Part shown: positions 47,985 to 61,089 of the stretch, one piece after another | How positions within the stretch are numbered: position 1 is the first letter of the stretch | How the letters are laid out: every line of letters starts with the position of its first letter | Assembly: GCA_021234155.1 (NCBI GenBank) | Contig: JAJEKV010000083.1 | Span: forward strand, 186,001 to 250,000 | Origin: Isoetes taiwanensis | Lineage: Eukaryota > Streptophyta > Lycopodiopsida > Isoetales > Isoetaceae | Direction: 5' to 3' | Length of the DNA: 64,000 bases | Made by a program: the position numbers and the translations under genes | The notes under the pieces: model-generated | What the model saw: only the letters and a program-made list of their open reading frames with translations | Database searches by the model: none | Told to the model about the DNA's origin: nothing

Positions 47985-48480
47985 GAGTGATTAGAAGAGC
48001 TTTCTTTCTAGCTAGCTGGAAACAATTTTGCAAATACATTCCCTACTAGAATGGTCTGATAGTTTTTCACATCATCTTTGCAACCAGCCTTGTGCATAGG
48101 AACAACCTAGTTCAAGCACCAGTCTCCTGGAAACTTACCCTGAGTGACTGCTTCATTGCAAAAGCCAGCTAGTAGCCTATGAAGTTGCTGCCCACCCCAT
48201 TATAAAGAGTTCTACATGCATACCATTTGAGTCACAGGCTCTCTCATTTGCCATGTTTCTTAGCACATTATACACATCTTCTTCATAAAAAATGGGAGAT
48301 GCATCTCCTTCAAATCTGAAACATCCATGCCTGCTGTGTGATATAATGATATGACCTATTGCATCTCTTATAGTTTTCATATCCTCCTTCATCGATCTGA
48401 TCTCTTCTCTGGCTGCTTGTAATTCGATGGTCAAGGAGCAGATCATTTGGATCAAATCCATTTGGCCGTTGGGTTCTTCA
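47985..48480 (-). mobile_element. LINE reverse transcriptase N-terminal fragment
   Basis: Minus strand: a helical segment (LQAAREEIRSMKEDMKTIRD), then FYEEDVYNVLRNMANERACD, SNGMHVELF, and after a shift GFCNEAVTQGKFPGDWC, VVPMHKAGCKDDVKNYQTI and LVGNVFAKLF. This matches the start of a LINE RT (l..m...ka.G.DG...E.f ... g..P..W....i.P..K.G...d..NYR.I....-K). It breaks off at the edge of the palindrome. Confidence 0.65.
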
Positions 48481-48539
48481 TCTGTGCCCTCCGCTTTTGA
48501 AGGGGATCATTTGGTGCTCATTACCTGTGATCTACGAAA

Positions 48540-51400
48540 AGAAATAAGCCGATTACGCCCTAGGCGCCTAGATTACGCGCTATAGAGTAAAGTAAACTAA
48601 AGTAAAGTAAAGTACAAAAACTCGGAACTAGGCTTTGAATGCGTATTTGGAGAAATGTAAGAAAATAGGAGTTGGTTTTGCAGCACTTTTTAAGAATGAC
48701 TATCAGCAAGCATCCACTTCATGATATCCTTCCGTCATCAAGAATACCACAGTATCCACTTCGTGATATCCTTCTGTCATCAAGAATACCGCAATAAAAT
48801 GTAACCTATATCCGATTTAGGAATACTCATCTTTTAAGTTCTAGCTTCTCTCATCTCTTATTGTACTATGTTTGTTTGCATGTATTGGCATCAAGTCAAA
48901 GGGGCAAAACCGTGTGCTTGAGGATGAACAAGCCTCGTCAGGATATTGTAAGATGTAACCCTATTGGGCCACGACTTCTGTGTAGACGCAGTTATGGGAT
49001 CAGGTGAATGCAATTGCGCTAAGAGGACTATCAAGAGCTTATGGGGGCTTGGTGAACGTGGTGGTAACATGGAGCATTGTTAGCATTATATAATAAGTAG
49101 AAAATAAACTTGAGAATACTGAAAGGGGAGTATCATAGCTAGTAGATGTTTTGGCAGTGTATTCCTTATGAAAGTGATTGCCTTAGAGTAAGCTTTGAGT
49201 TTTGGAAAAATGCTAAGTATTGAACCTACTTCGATGTCATTTTAAGGAGCATTGGATAAGCTATTTCAATATAGGCAACCTCAGTAAGGGGCAAAGTATG
49301 ATCTAGGCATCTGTAATCATAAATAATCTAAGGAATATCACATGTCTCAGTCTTTGCATTGTTTGGTATTTGATATCTATTCTCCTGGTTGGGCTTCCAA
49401 GTTCGGTGGCCTGGGTGCATTGAGTGCATGTGCATGTGAATAAGCAAGGATATGGCAGCAGTGCAGCTGAGGATCTGGTTGAGCGAAGCTTCTGGGTTGA
49501 ATTGTTCATAGTTAAATGTTGTATCTGTTGAACATCTTTTTGAATGTTAACATTACATAATTACGTGGAATTCATAAGCATTTGCCCGTTGAGTTTTGAG
49601 TATGTAAATTCAAAAGGAAGGTTCAATTCTTCACCTATACTATCAACCTAGAATTGGTGCAAATATTGACAAGATCCCGAGTTGCTAGGGGGCTCAACTC
49701 GGCAGGCTCGTCACAAGTGTGGATAGGTTAAATCCATATGCCAATCTATGTGATGACATGAAACAATATAGACAACTAGTAATGGTGCCCAGCGTTGCTG
49801 GGCATAAGTTGGGAGTCATTTGTAAACCCAAGAAGGAAGAAGGTTGCGGAACTATAGGCAGTTGTTGATCATTGCAATACCTAGGAAGGAAGAAAATTGC
49901 AGAGCTATAAGCAGTTTTGATCATTGCAATATCTAAAATTTGGTTCTATATTAGCGATGACCATGTCCTAAGAAGCATAATATTGTTTTGAGAAACTAAC
50001 ACTATCGATGTTAGTGTATGTCTTATTGGCCAATCTTTTTGGCAATCTTGATGAAGAATAACATTGGCAAAGATTTTATTGCGGCAAGAAATCCCAAAAT
50101 AAAGGCAACTTCAACCTCAGCTCAACTTTTGTTTAAATAACATTTTTGCGATCAACATTTTCTTTTTCTAGGGCATAAAAACATAGTGAGGTGATTGCAA
50201 AACTCATATAAAAAGCAAAAAATTATTATGTTTGGTGTGCAATGGGTTTGCAATATATTCATTTTGTCATTACTCTTTAATCCCTTGTGTTCTTTGTAAT
50301 TTATTTATTGACATAAAGCTAAAGCTAGGTTAAAGAGGTATCAAAGTTGAATGCGCTTCTATTTTATGGTGCATTCCTTCCTCCAAGAAAACTATTGTTA
50401 GAGTGCACGCCTAAAAATTTTGCTAAGACAATTCCTGCATAATGTCTTATTGGATGCTACATTCTTGCTAGAAAAAAGAGTTCAAAGCAAGCATTTGCCA
50501 TATGGTAAGATCATGTGTTATAGGCGAGTTTCATATATGAAAGTGGTTGTATTAGTGTCGAATAGTTAAATGTATGCATAAACCAATGGTTGCATTAGGT
50601 ATAACTTTGAACTACGCACATATTTTTGTATTTTATAGTTGATCTCAGCATCAATAATGTTGTGTTGTACTCAAGTTCAATAATGTTGTGTTGTGCTCAA
50701 GTTCAAAATTTGTTAATTTTCTGTTGTTTGCAAATCAGAAGAACCTGACACTGAATGCAAGATGATTCATTGCTTCTGTTATCTGAAGTTTTCTCCTCGC
50801 ATTCCTACAATAACCATGCTCAAAGATAAATGATTAATCATCTGGGATTATTAACAACGTTTACCAAACTTAATGATCTAAACGAACGAACACCAAATTC
50901 TTTGTGAAGATGTAATGTAATAGTTTAGCTGGATAATAAAATGTCAAAGAACATGGAAATGCCTGATGTATATGGACATGGCTATAGATGTGTCTGTGTT
51001 AGAAGAAAAAGACCATGTATACCATTTGCATGTAGCATTTGAAGGCATTTGGTTTATTACATTATTAGTGTGATCTTTATGACATTAGTGTGATCTTTAT
51101 GACAGGTTATTGTGTGTTATTACCACTAATGATGGCTACATTTGTACATTTGTGGTCATTGATATTATGTTGCAAATACAATATGAAAGCTCTATTCAAG
51201 ACTGCGCAAATTAAATTTGAAACCTATATTTAATTGTCAATATCTAATTGTTTCTTTCTCATGTGTGCCGACTACAATAACTACAATTGCAACAATTGAG
51301 TGTGTTAAAGCAACGCTATAGAACTTACAGCACAGCAATTACCATGTCAGATAACAAAAGAGCTATTGCATGCATGCAAGCTTCTCAAGTAACCATTGAA
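48540..51400. other. long gene-poor stretch
   Basis: Contains an (AAAGT)n microsatellite at about 48588-48624 and duplicated phrases (ATCCACTTC[AG]TGATATCCTTC at 48711 and 48756; TTCAATAATGTTGTGTTGT[AG]CTCAAG at 50650-50701). No coding sequence or RNA gene recognised. Confidence 0.45.
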
Positions 51401-51408
51401 CCGTCCAA

Positions 51409-51552
51409 CCATTGAATCCACTGGAAGTGGAACCTGCATCTTCTGTACTCAATAATCAAGCCTTCAATTTTTTGCAACAACCATTGAATCCACCGGAAGT
51501 GGAACCTGCATCTTCTGTATTCAATAATCAAGCCTTCAATTTTTTGAACGAC
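51409..51552 (+). repeat. 72 bp in-frame tandem duplication
   Basis: CCATTGAATCCACTGGAAGTG... at 51409-51480 repeats at 51481-51552. The plus frame gives two 24-residue units (NPLEVEPASSVLNNQAFNFL). The unit length is a multiple of three and the frame stays open, but there is no other sign of a gene. Confidence 0.8.
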
Positions 51553-52320
51553 ATTTACATGATCTGCCTCAACCATGAGAATTTCTCTGTTTACTCATTC
51601 TGCTTCTCCATATCAGGACTTCAAAATCTTGCTCCTTGCTCTATGATTATTTCTTTCTGTAGGCAACAAAGTAATATAGTGATGGTCATACTCTAGGCAT
51701 TGATCTAGAACCGGTAGCCTTATAAATTCATTCCTTGCTCTTAACTGGATATAGACTTCAAATATGCTTTGTCATCATGCACAGGTCTAAAACAATACAT
51801 AAGTGATTCCCAGCCCTTGTCATCCATTGCTCTTAACTATATAACAATTTCAAATACGTAACAATGCAAGGCAAGTAACATCGCAATATTTCTCCTGCAT
51901 ATCACACAACATCTACATTTACCGCAATTGAAGAAAAAATTCATGCTCTGAATAGAACACTGATAAACCAGGTACAGTGCTGCCTTCAATTGCTATGGCG
52001 GTCACAAAACCCAAAACCCAGCATGGTCATTCTTTTGATGCAAAGAAACTTGAAATTTTTTCTTCATGATATGTGTAAAACTAAAATGTAGACTTAAATT
52101 TTTTTCCTTTGTTTGACATGGACAACAGCCACATTATTAGTCCTTCAACTTGTTGGAGATAACACATTAAAGCAATTGTTCTTCATCATGTCAATAACTC
52201 AACACACATGATACTCTGATACGTGGTTCTAATTCTATATGCCTATGGCCAAGTGCATTCTAATTCTATATGCTTATGGCAAAGTTCTTACCCCACGAGC
52301 TCGCTTTTAGTAAACAGAAC
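51553..52320. other. no assignable feature
   Basis: AT-rich sequence downstream (minus sense) of the exon cluster at 52.3-52.9 kb. It may contain its introns or 3' end, but no exon could be recognised. Confidence 0.35.
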
Positions 52321-52905
52321 TTGAGCTTGAGAATTTGAAATCTTTGCGGATGTCGTGGAGACTCTTTTTGGCGCATTCTCGGCAGATGCATTCTACAAAG
52401 TAGAGAAAGGAAATATACATTAAAACAATTGTTACCATTCAAATATCCATCATATCATTTATTTATATATCCTGTAATAGCAGTGGATTTGAAGCTTTAC
52501 CTCTGCTATACATCTCACAGTGGCCCTAGATAGTGGCTGCCTGGGAGATTATCCATTGTTGCTCGCTAACTGGGAATCCAAAAGTCTGCCGTTTTGACGG
52601 AGCAGAGGGCCACTCGATGCATGTGAAGCTTGAGAATGCATGTGAAAGAGGAAATGTAGCTTATAGGAAGATCCAGAAGTATCGAGAAGAAGAGAGCAAT
52701 ACCGGCAGCTAGAAAGCTACGTTTTCCATGGAAGCAGAGGTTGGCGTTGAAGCAGAAAGCCACTGCACTTCCGTTGCTCAAGAATGTGGTGGCACAATCT
52801 TTCTGGAACAATCCATCTGTTTCTTTTGTATTTCTGTTGTTCTGAGGCTCCAGCTATTGTATCTGATGGGTTCCTTCTTACGCCAGACTTGTCCCAGGTT
52901 CCCAT
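52305..52905 (-). CDS. unidentified spliced gene, 5' exons (probably damaged)
   Basis: Minus strand. A start at 52905 gives MGTWDKSGVRRNPSDTIAGA. After a frame change it reads LFQKDCATTFLSNGSAVAF and FNANLCFHGKRSF before GCCG/GTATTG (about 52704). A second exon (about 52633-52501) reads ASSGPLLRQNGRLLDSQLAS, NNG-stop, SPRQPLSRATVRCIAE, ending at CAGAG/GTAAAG. A third (about 52394-52294) after TTTGTAG reads NASAENAPKRVSTTSAKISN, SQAQVLFTKSELVG to GTGGG/GTAAGAA. Exons 2 and 3 join in phase, which supports them. The in-frame TAA and the shift in exon 1 suggest a pseudogene. No family recognised. Upstream lie CTAACCCTAAAC and CTAGGGTTT telo-box motifs. Confidence 0.45.
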
Positions 52906-55500
52906 GAAAGAATAGAATGGCCTCCCCTAGACGGGACAGCCATGGCCCGATATCTCAGCCTAACCCTAAACGTGCCATTATCTTGGCCTTTGGATGCGAT
53001 GCGATGGAGAACTTAGGCCGTCGATTAGGGCTAGGGTTTCATTCACGACATACAATATAACTTTATAATATATATAGGAGGATATAGGTTTGGACAGAAC
53101 TATCAACATTAAAATGCAGGGGGTGGAATATTTAGGGGTGGAATGTTTTGGCATTCTTTGGACCTCCTTTACCACGCATTGATCCTTTCTTCCATGGCAG
53201 CTGGGCCTCCTGCATTAAGCATACATAATATGAGATCTCTAAATCCACTCATGCCTAGCTAGACAACAACAATGCAATTCCTTAATAAATCGTAGAAGAA
53301 AAAAGAAATCAAATAGTGCAAATAGACAATGGTACCCATCACAATCTGCACCTAAGAAGCACGATTTGAGTATTGCATTCTCTTAGACATAAAATGACAG
53401 ATCTGAAAAGCACTCCAACTTAGCTACACAACACCTTATCTAAGCAATTATGCATGCCCACTAATCTAAATGCCAGCACCTACTGCACTCTCTTCTGCAA
53501 TTCCATATGCAAGCTATCAACCTATTGTCACTCTACCCAACACCCAAAACATACACACAAATCTATCTGTAGCACCTATTACATGCAGATGCTTAGAACT
53601 TCCCTTATCAATTAAATATCACTTTCAGTACTTTCCTGTTATAGACAAAAAGAGAAGCATTTCAAACCTGGTAGAAATCGCTCATGTAATGAATCCAGTT
53701 GTGTTTACTCCATGCTCCATTGCTCAGTTCTGGATTTTGAAGTTCCATATACTGCATTTAGCTCCACATACCAGCATTTAGCATGAGGCTTAGCCAAGTA
53801 GATACCAGATGCAAAACTATAACTCTGGTAAGGAAAAGAGCGGGTCTACACTATCCAAATAAGGATGGAACAATTCACATAAGCCCAGCATCTGTGGAAA
53901 AATAGATAATATTTTAGGCAGAAGTTACAGATGTCTTTTAATGCAACAGGCAACCATTTTTTTTTCTTGCCTACGGAATCAAGCAGAATCCGTTGCTCCA
54001 CGATACCAATGGCAGGGAATAGGCAATCAGAAACTAACAAAGGTTCGTATCTGTATAAAATCACCAGAATCACAAGCTCTGCACCCTCAATATTCTTGCC
54101 ACAGGGAAATATCATTTCGGCCTAGCTAGAACGCTTGCAGGGTGAGGTTTGGACCATATGTCAGCTGATTAGCACTGCAAAAGCACTCTTGCTTCCTCTC
54201 ATGCCAAGAGTCATACTTCCATATTGCATTTATACCAGATAGAATCTCCAGAATCCAAAAGGTTACCTAGAGGTTCTGGTAAATAAGTCCTTTGCAAATT
54301 TGTACTGGTGTGGATGTTGTTTGTTTGCAAAAATGGTGGAGTCGTTATTGAGCTCGTTATTGAGCTCCTGTGGGGCATAACGATGGCAAATTCTGCAACC
54401 TTGGCATTTTGAGTAATGCTCCATTCCTACGTATGCATACGATATTTAGGGGTTATTATGCCTCACTCCCACTGCTGAGACAATCTGCATTGAAACCATC
54501 TTCACCTCCTAAACTCACATTAATGAATAGAAGCCAAATACGAATTGCTACAAACAAAATTGAATCAAGATCAACGATGAATTTGAAACCCTACACAGCA
54601 AAACATACAGGAAGCAGTAGCGTTGTAACTTCTAGGCCCATTAGAAATGATGGCTCGTTGCAGAAAAGGGTTTGCCCACCAATGAAGCTTCTCCAGCATG
54701 GTAATAGGTGCAATTCCAGATAGCGATTCAATACCTGTCTGTTCTAGGATGAAGAACAAAAAAAGGTTAGAAAGAGAACTCTGGAGAATACAGTGGTCGT
54801 ACCCTAATGGAAAAAATCACCATAGAATTCGTAACCTTCCAATGGGTAGCAAACAAATTTAACCGGATTTGAGCTATAAAGGCCTGCCAGTCTCCTTGGT
54901 GGACTGCGTTGCAGAATAACCTGCATACTTCTAAGGCCTCATTGAGAGGAAGAACAAACACCTTACAGCTTTGAAAAATAGAAGGCAATAGAGCAATCTG
55001 ACACAGATCAAAGATTGGAACGGCAATAGAAAATGCATTTTGGCAAGGTCTAAACTCCTTGTTCATGCCAACGCACTTATCCCTAATCAACAAAACAAAT
55101 CCCAGTAGAAGGAATCATCACCAAAAGCCAGAATGGGTCCGGTAGAAAGGAAAAATATGGATCATGTGTCCCCTTCAAGCTGCTCTCCAAAGGCTATTAT
55201 TGGAATGTATGATTTATCGAAAGCCAGAATGGATCTGGTAGAAAGGAAAAATATGGTGCAAGGCTGCCGCTGTGGCTATCCGGAACACCTAAAGAGCACA
55301 CCCATCAAATTTCAAATGGATAATGTGTCGCTGGTGTGCCTGCCTGCTGTAACAGATGAGCCCTCGGAACCCTAATCGAACCCAAATCGAGATAGCCAGC
55401 CAACCACATCAAATCTCAACCATTAAATGAAATGATCAAATCTCAGCCGTTAGATCTAGGGCTGGGTCCAACACTTACGCAATAACATTATAATATATAG
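52906..55500. other. unassigned region
   Basis: Includes the likely promoter of the minus-strand gene (telo-box-like CTAACCCTAAAC near 52960 and CTAGGGTTTC near 53032). A 34 bp direct repeat (CCAGAATGG[GA]TC[CT]GGTAGAAAGG...) lies at 55123 and 55217. The minus frame 55093-54767 (LNEALEVCRLFCNAVHQGDW) is open and coding-like, but no family is recognised. Confidence 0.4.
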
Positions 55501-55534
55501 GATTGGGGCATGTGATGCTAGTTGGAAACCTCAA

Positions 55535-55745
55535 CTTGCATATTTGGTTGTACTCTCTCTGCAAGGTTTCGATGGATTGCATGCAGTTGCAGCAATGTAG
55601 GACTTTTTGGTACTAATATCAGTAACAGAACTTGTTCCTTCACCTTCATCATGAGAGATTATGTCCCATAGCCCTTCACTTTCTGGAATTTCATTTATTC
55701 TTTTATTCCAAACTTGAAAATCTGACACACACGCTTCCCTCCCGG
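55535..55745 (-). mobile_element. possible Ty1/copia gag fragment
   Basis: The minus strand reads REACVSDFQVWNKRINEI, then PESEGLWDIISHDEGEGTS. This resembles the start of a copia gag (UBN2 type: N-[FY]-x-x-W ... L.s.gLWd.v). Short and isolated. Confidence 0.35.
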
Positions 55746-55785
55746 GTAAAATATTGGCTCCCTAACTAAACATTCGAAACCATGC

Positions 55786-55978
55786 ATATATCGAGTTTGA
55801 TATACGGCGTATATCGAGTTCGATATACGTATATCCGGCAGGGTGCCGAAAATGACGTATAAAAAAGTGTATAAAATTGATATACATTAGTATATCGAGT
55901 TAGATATACAATAGTATATCAAACTCGATATACTATAGTATATCTAACTCGATATACTACTGTATATCAATTTTTATA
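55786..55978. repeat. palindromic TATATCGAGTTNGATATA array
   Basis: At least eight matches to [GT]TATATC[GA]A[GA]TT or its complement occur in about 190 bp, e.g. TATATCGAGTTTGATATAC, TATATCGAGTTCGATATACG, TATATCGAGTTAGATATAC and TATATCTAACTCGATATAC. Each is itself a near-palindrome, so the block could form several hairpins. Confidence 0.8.
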
Positions 55979-56535
55979 GCAATAATAGCCCTGTTCTTGT
56001 CATTATCCGGTCTGTAAGCATTTTCGTCCCCAAGAATCTATCTCTGATGTGTTACTATGATGTTTTTCGGCTCCAAAAATCCTTTATAAATTGTTGCTTC
56101 TCTTGAAATCAGCTCGTTTCATTCATCTTTTTGGCCGCATTTTGAATTTTAGCTCACAGTCTGTTGGAATAGGGCATCGTACCCATGAAATCCGGCTTCA
56201 TTTTGAATTTGGCAGAGTATTTGTAACTGGAACCTGCATAAGTAGCGCATTTTCCTCAGATTTTCTAATCAGATTAAGTGTGATTTAATATACCAAAGTT
56301 CTTTGCAAAAATCGGCAGCAACAGAGTTGTTGGCTTGGATTTTGTGTTTATAAGCTATCCATCAAGGTTTTTCTCATTTGCTAAGTGTATTAGCTTTAAA
56401 GCTGTGCTAGAATGGCAGGGAAAACGTGGTTATTCTTCATGATTTGTCTTGCTTTGTTTCTAGCGAATGGAGAAGGCAGCATAACATGCGAAGCCACCGA
56501 CAGATAGGCCCTGTTGGGTTTCAAAGCTGGCATTC
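55979..56535. other. no assignable feature
   Basis: Sequence between the palindromic array and the LTR; short frames only, none recognisable. Confidence 0.4.
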
Positions 56536-58050
56536 TGTGACGCTCCCTGAATATATACGGCGCTCCGGATGTATACATACAGGGACTTCCCCCTCCCATG
56601 GCAATCAGCTCACCATGAGCAGGGCCCTCCGTCTAACTCGGACCATCCATAGGAAGATGCCCGGGTGAAGGACACGGAGGTGTCGGCCCACGCCTTCAAT
56701 GGGACTCCTAAGTCACGAAAACGTGAATACATGTTAGCATACAGCATAAATCATAAATAACCACCACGAAGGGTGGCACATCCATCTAAGTACTAACGAC
56801 AAAGAAGATGCATCTAATCCTAAGGAAAACGCCCCAAACCCCAAGTTCTACCCCGACTCAGACTCCTGTGAGGATGGACTGACGGCTCGGTCTCAAGAGA
56901 TCAGCAGACAGAGGTATAACCTGGCGTTGGCTGGCATAGAACAGTGGCTAGGGTAGTCCACTCCATCCATCCCTCCTGTGCACACTTTGCAGATGAGCTG
57001 AATCAAGCTATGGCGCCATTGTAGCCTTCCGAAGACGCAATCCCAAGGAGTCACCCTTCGAAACTACTCCGGGTTACATCTCCCCGGTCCGATGAGGCAG
57101 GTCAGAGAGGCGTCTCCTCCCAGAGTCGCAGTGAATCCATGGGTGAGCTAGAGGACACGTGCCACATCAGCGACCCCCGCATCCGTACCCGACTTACTCC
57201 CCTAACTTTATCTTCAAAGTACAAGATGATCACACATACCCGGCCCTCTGCGTGACCGACTATCAGGCCTAGCTCACTATAGGAGTCCCCGTAGCCTTTT
57301 ATGCTCAGGCGAGACCCCACCCCACACTTCATCACTACGGCCCCTTATCTGGTGCTTCAATGATGCCATAGATTCCACAGCTCGGTGGGATCTTGTGCAC
57401 AGGCCGCATCTAATGGGAATAATACAGGGCTCTATCTAGGAGCATACTATAATACATGGGCTCGGAGGTCTCTATTCCCCCGTAATCCGCCATCTCCGGA
57501 GTGCTAACTAAGCAAAGAACTACTAAACCATCAACCAAAGCACATACAAAGACTAGAGATAAAAATACTCACCATATCAATCAAGGGTTAGCCTAGCAGG
57601 TAAACCACAGAGAAAAACAGAGAGAGAACACACCACAGAGAGGCGCTATGCTATAGATCAACAAAGTAACCTACTGACTAACCGTCAAATGGGTCTTGGG
57701 CTGCTCCATCTCGACTAGCTGAAGGGTGCCTGGCTGCTGCTTCTCCTCCTCCATCTCCAACTGCTCCTAATTCGAATTGGGGCCCAAAAGCCCTAATTTG
57801 GGTGTCCCAATTGGAAACCCTGCCTTGCCCAATCGATTTGGGCCAGGTGGCATGCCATTAATTAACTAATTAACTAATTAGGTTAATTAAGACAAAAATA
57901 CCCTTAATTAGGTTTTATTAATTTAGCATAGCTAAATTAATCCCTTTTAGGTCAACCCCCTAGGTTAACATACCCCATGGTGGCGTATGCCTACTACGTG
58001 ACGTGTCCGTATATTTATACGTATACTATATAAATACGTGGAACGTCACA
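56536..58050 (-). repeat. LTR, 1515 bp (3' LTR of a minus-strand element)
   Basis: Bounded by TGTGACG and CGTCACA, a perfect 7 bp inverted end. Immediately right of it lies TTCTCCCCACCTT, on the minus strand AAGGTGGGGAGAA, a polypurine tract just before TGTGACG. This fixes the element's orientation as minus and this copy as its 3' LTR. The other LTR starts at 61090 and shares most landmarks (GGACTTCCCCCTCCC, CAGGGCCCTCCGTCTAACTC, GGGTGAAGGACACGG). Confidence 0.85.
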
Positions 58051-61000
58051 TTCTCCCCACCTTAGAAATGATGCTGTCCTCAGCATCAAGACTACTCTTG
58101 TTGTAGGGCAACACATGGTACATTGGAAGGAAGTCTCGCCTCCTTAAAGAGATACCGTGAGATTATAAGTCACACAGACGTCGTCATATTCAAAGTGATT
58201 AAGTTTGAAATGACTTGTAATGTGCACTTTATAACTCTGGGATATAAAAGGTAGAGCTATAGGTCAGACATGACCATCTTTTACAACCGCCAAAGGTCAG
58301 CAGTCAAGGTTTGTGGAAGTCTCGCTGTTTTATTCGTGGTGATAAGTTCACAGTTTATCTAATTTAGAAATCATTCTTTTTATACATACGTGTAACTGAT
58401 TATATATTAGACGGGTATAGATATAAGCAAGTTCTATTTGTTCTTTTAATATAATACAGACTTATTACTCTTGCACTGTTTAGTAGAAAGTCATCCCAAT
58501 CATATTAACTTGTGTGTATATGTCTGTTATATTATCCCTTCACTTTGCAATTCATTTTATTACAGCTAGCCTTAATTTAATTTTTGTATGTAAATTTCGT
58601 TTTCCTATTTTGTGACAGTTTTAACAACTCGAATATTGCCATCGTCAGTGTTTTACATGCCCCTCACATTTATACTTACCCTTTAATAGAATTATAGATT
58701 GTACTTTTTTTTTTTTTTTTGCCATTTTTGCCTGTATACGTTAATGTTAATTACAGACAGACGTTCTTCATCATTTATTATTCATAAGCTTGCTATAACA
58801 TTTTCTAAGCCTCGTTATTCCCTTAGGAGTTTGTGTCCTTCTATTATAGTTGACTATGTGGTTAAATAGCGTTCTCCTTTTGAATATCTTTAATGTTTCC
58901 ACACGCACACTCTCGATCCATAATTGACACGTAGCTGTAACTGATAGCCAGCCCCTGAGACGCGAAGGGTAAAGACCCTTAGAAAAATGAGTCTACATTG
59001 TTGATATAAATGTTGGCTTGATTTCAAATAAAGTTCTAAGGTGCGGGACGCCAATTGTTGGCTTTAAATAGCCATGGTTAAAAACCTTTGTGGAGCTAAA
59101 TCTAAAGTCATGGATCTAAGGCTTGTATCTGATAATGCTCCAAAATAGAAAGTAATAGATGGTTTTTCAGGTTAATTGACCAAAGGGATTTCGAGGTGAA
59201 CTATGATTAAAACGAGCTTTACCTCACATGAGCACACATATTAATTCATTAGTTATATCTATACATTTATTAGAGATACGGAAGCATCAAAAGCATGCCC
59301 GGTGCTTCTTGAGGGTATTATATAACGAAGGTTAAGCAGATCCTGGGTTCTTGCTTGAAGTAGAATAAGGAGTTGTAAGGTATCCTTATTTTGGATGGAT
59401 ACTCGAGAAAATTGGTATGATGATGTTTGTTATCGGATTGAAACAATGGACCTAGTAATTACGAGGATTGATTTATTATGCGGCATATATATTGCCATTC
59501 AACGTAGAAGGAGACTGGATATAGCACCATATATCCGAGGGAGAAGTGGTTTATGATTATCTACCATAGACCACGTTAGAGAGGTACTATACTAAGGTGG
59601 AAACTGGATTATGAGTACCCAGCTCCTGAGAGGGAAACCACTTTAGAAGTGTAGGTTTCGACCATGATAGTGCAGGCATAGAATGTCGAGCCAACATTTT
59701 ATAGCTATTGCTACTTGAATGGAGGTATGATTCGCGGAAAGGTAGAGAATAATGTTGTATGAGGATGCGGATCCATAAACTACGGATTATAAAATTACGC
59801 ATACGTTGCGTTTCGTAAGGAGATTGATGTTCCTGAGGTGTGCAATAACGATGTAAGCGTGTGCATGATTAAGATGACGACATAGTCACGTGGATACGCT
59901 TAATGACGTTGGTCAAATGCACGACCATTATGCATGGTATAACTTAAGGAAATGGACACATCTTATGTCGGCTGGAGCATCGAGATGCCGAATAACAGAC
60001 TGGACAATAGTGTGAAACGTAGTTTGCACATAAGGTCAAGAGAAGACGACAATTGGTAGGAGCAGGCGCAACCATCGAAAGTAATATACCCACATGGCAA
60101 GTAATATACCCACACGACAAGTGGTAGACAAGAGGTGCTTGAAAGTTGTTGTAAACATCGTTTCAAATATAGAGAGTTTGGAATGACACGTTGAATATAC
60201 CAAAGTCTGGAGTATGAACAAGGTAGGCGCCCAATGAACATCTCACCAAGGAGGATGTGCTCTGGACTTGGTATCATGTGTGTATCCCGAGGAGTAACTC
60301 TGCGTTGGTATATGTGTACTAGGACCATTTAATAGTAAAACATAACTAAAAGAAGATAGGATATATACTAGAACTTTTAGTTCACATTCCATATGAATAC
60401 GGAAGTAATGAAGATAAGAGTTCGTATACTAGAGGTCAAACATGTCCACTAGGAACTTAGGGTGGCATTTGTCCCTGTGGAAGTTATGACTAGAGCTTGA
60501 GGACCAAGGCAAACTAAGGCTAGTGGTGTCGAAACCACAACATGTCTATGGTACTAGATAACCAAGTTGAGGAAATAAGTTGGCCGCAAGTATGAATATA
60601 GCTAGATGCCTATGTCAACGAATTACATATGAGTCTAGACTTAGGGTTGGTGCAGACATGTTACTATATCATATAATAATAACGTAGCAGTCTTGGATGT
60701 AGGAAGGATTTAGTAGTATCAAATACTATAGTGGTGAGCATATCGAGGATGTCGATTGTGATATTCAGATGTATATCATATTAAAAGATAGTAGAATATT
60801 CGTACAAGGCGAGTGAAATATTAGTTGACAAGGTTTAAAGAATGAGCGTAATGATATGCTTATATACGAAGATATTGGGTTAGGTATGCTCCACGAGAGA
60901 TAAGCATTCAAGCTATCCCAATGGTTGGAGTTGACTGTCTTAGATACGTCGTACTAAGGGATATGGAAAGAGTTTAAAGCAGTGAAAATAGCTAGAGTAA

Positions 61001-61089
61001 GTCTAGCATATACGATGATGTTACATTCAAAAACATCCCGAGGATAGTTGGAACGGTGTTGAAATAATCGATAATGAGAGCTTAACTAC
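58051..61089 (-). mobile_element. interior of the LTR element; no pol recognised
   Basis: About 3.0 kb between the LTRs. Except for the polypurine tract at its left edge, I find no gag, protease, RT, RNase H or integrase block in any frame, and only short open frames (e.g. minus 60328-59963, unrecognised). Next to the right LTR, where a primer-binding site is expected, the minus strand reads GTAGTTAAGCTCTCATT, not the common TGGTATCAGAGC. It is either a non-autonomous (LARD-like) element or heavily decayed. Contains a T18 run near 58703. Confidence 0.6.

Noticed and set aside
59963..60328. 121-codon minus frame as LTR-element gag
   Set aside because: No gag, zinc-knuckle or protease motif; likely chance in the decayed interior.
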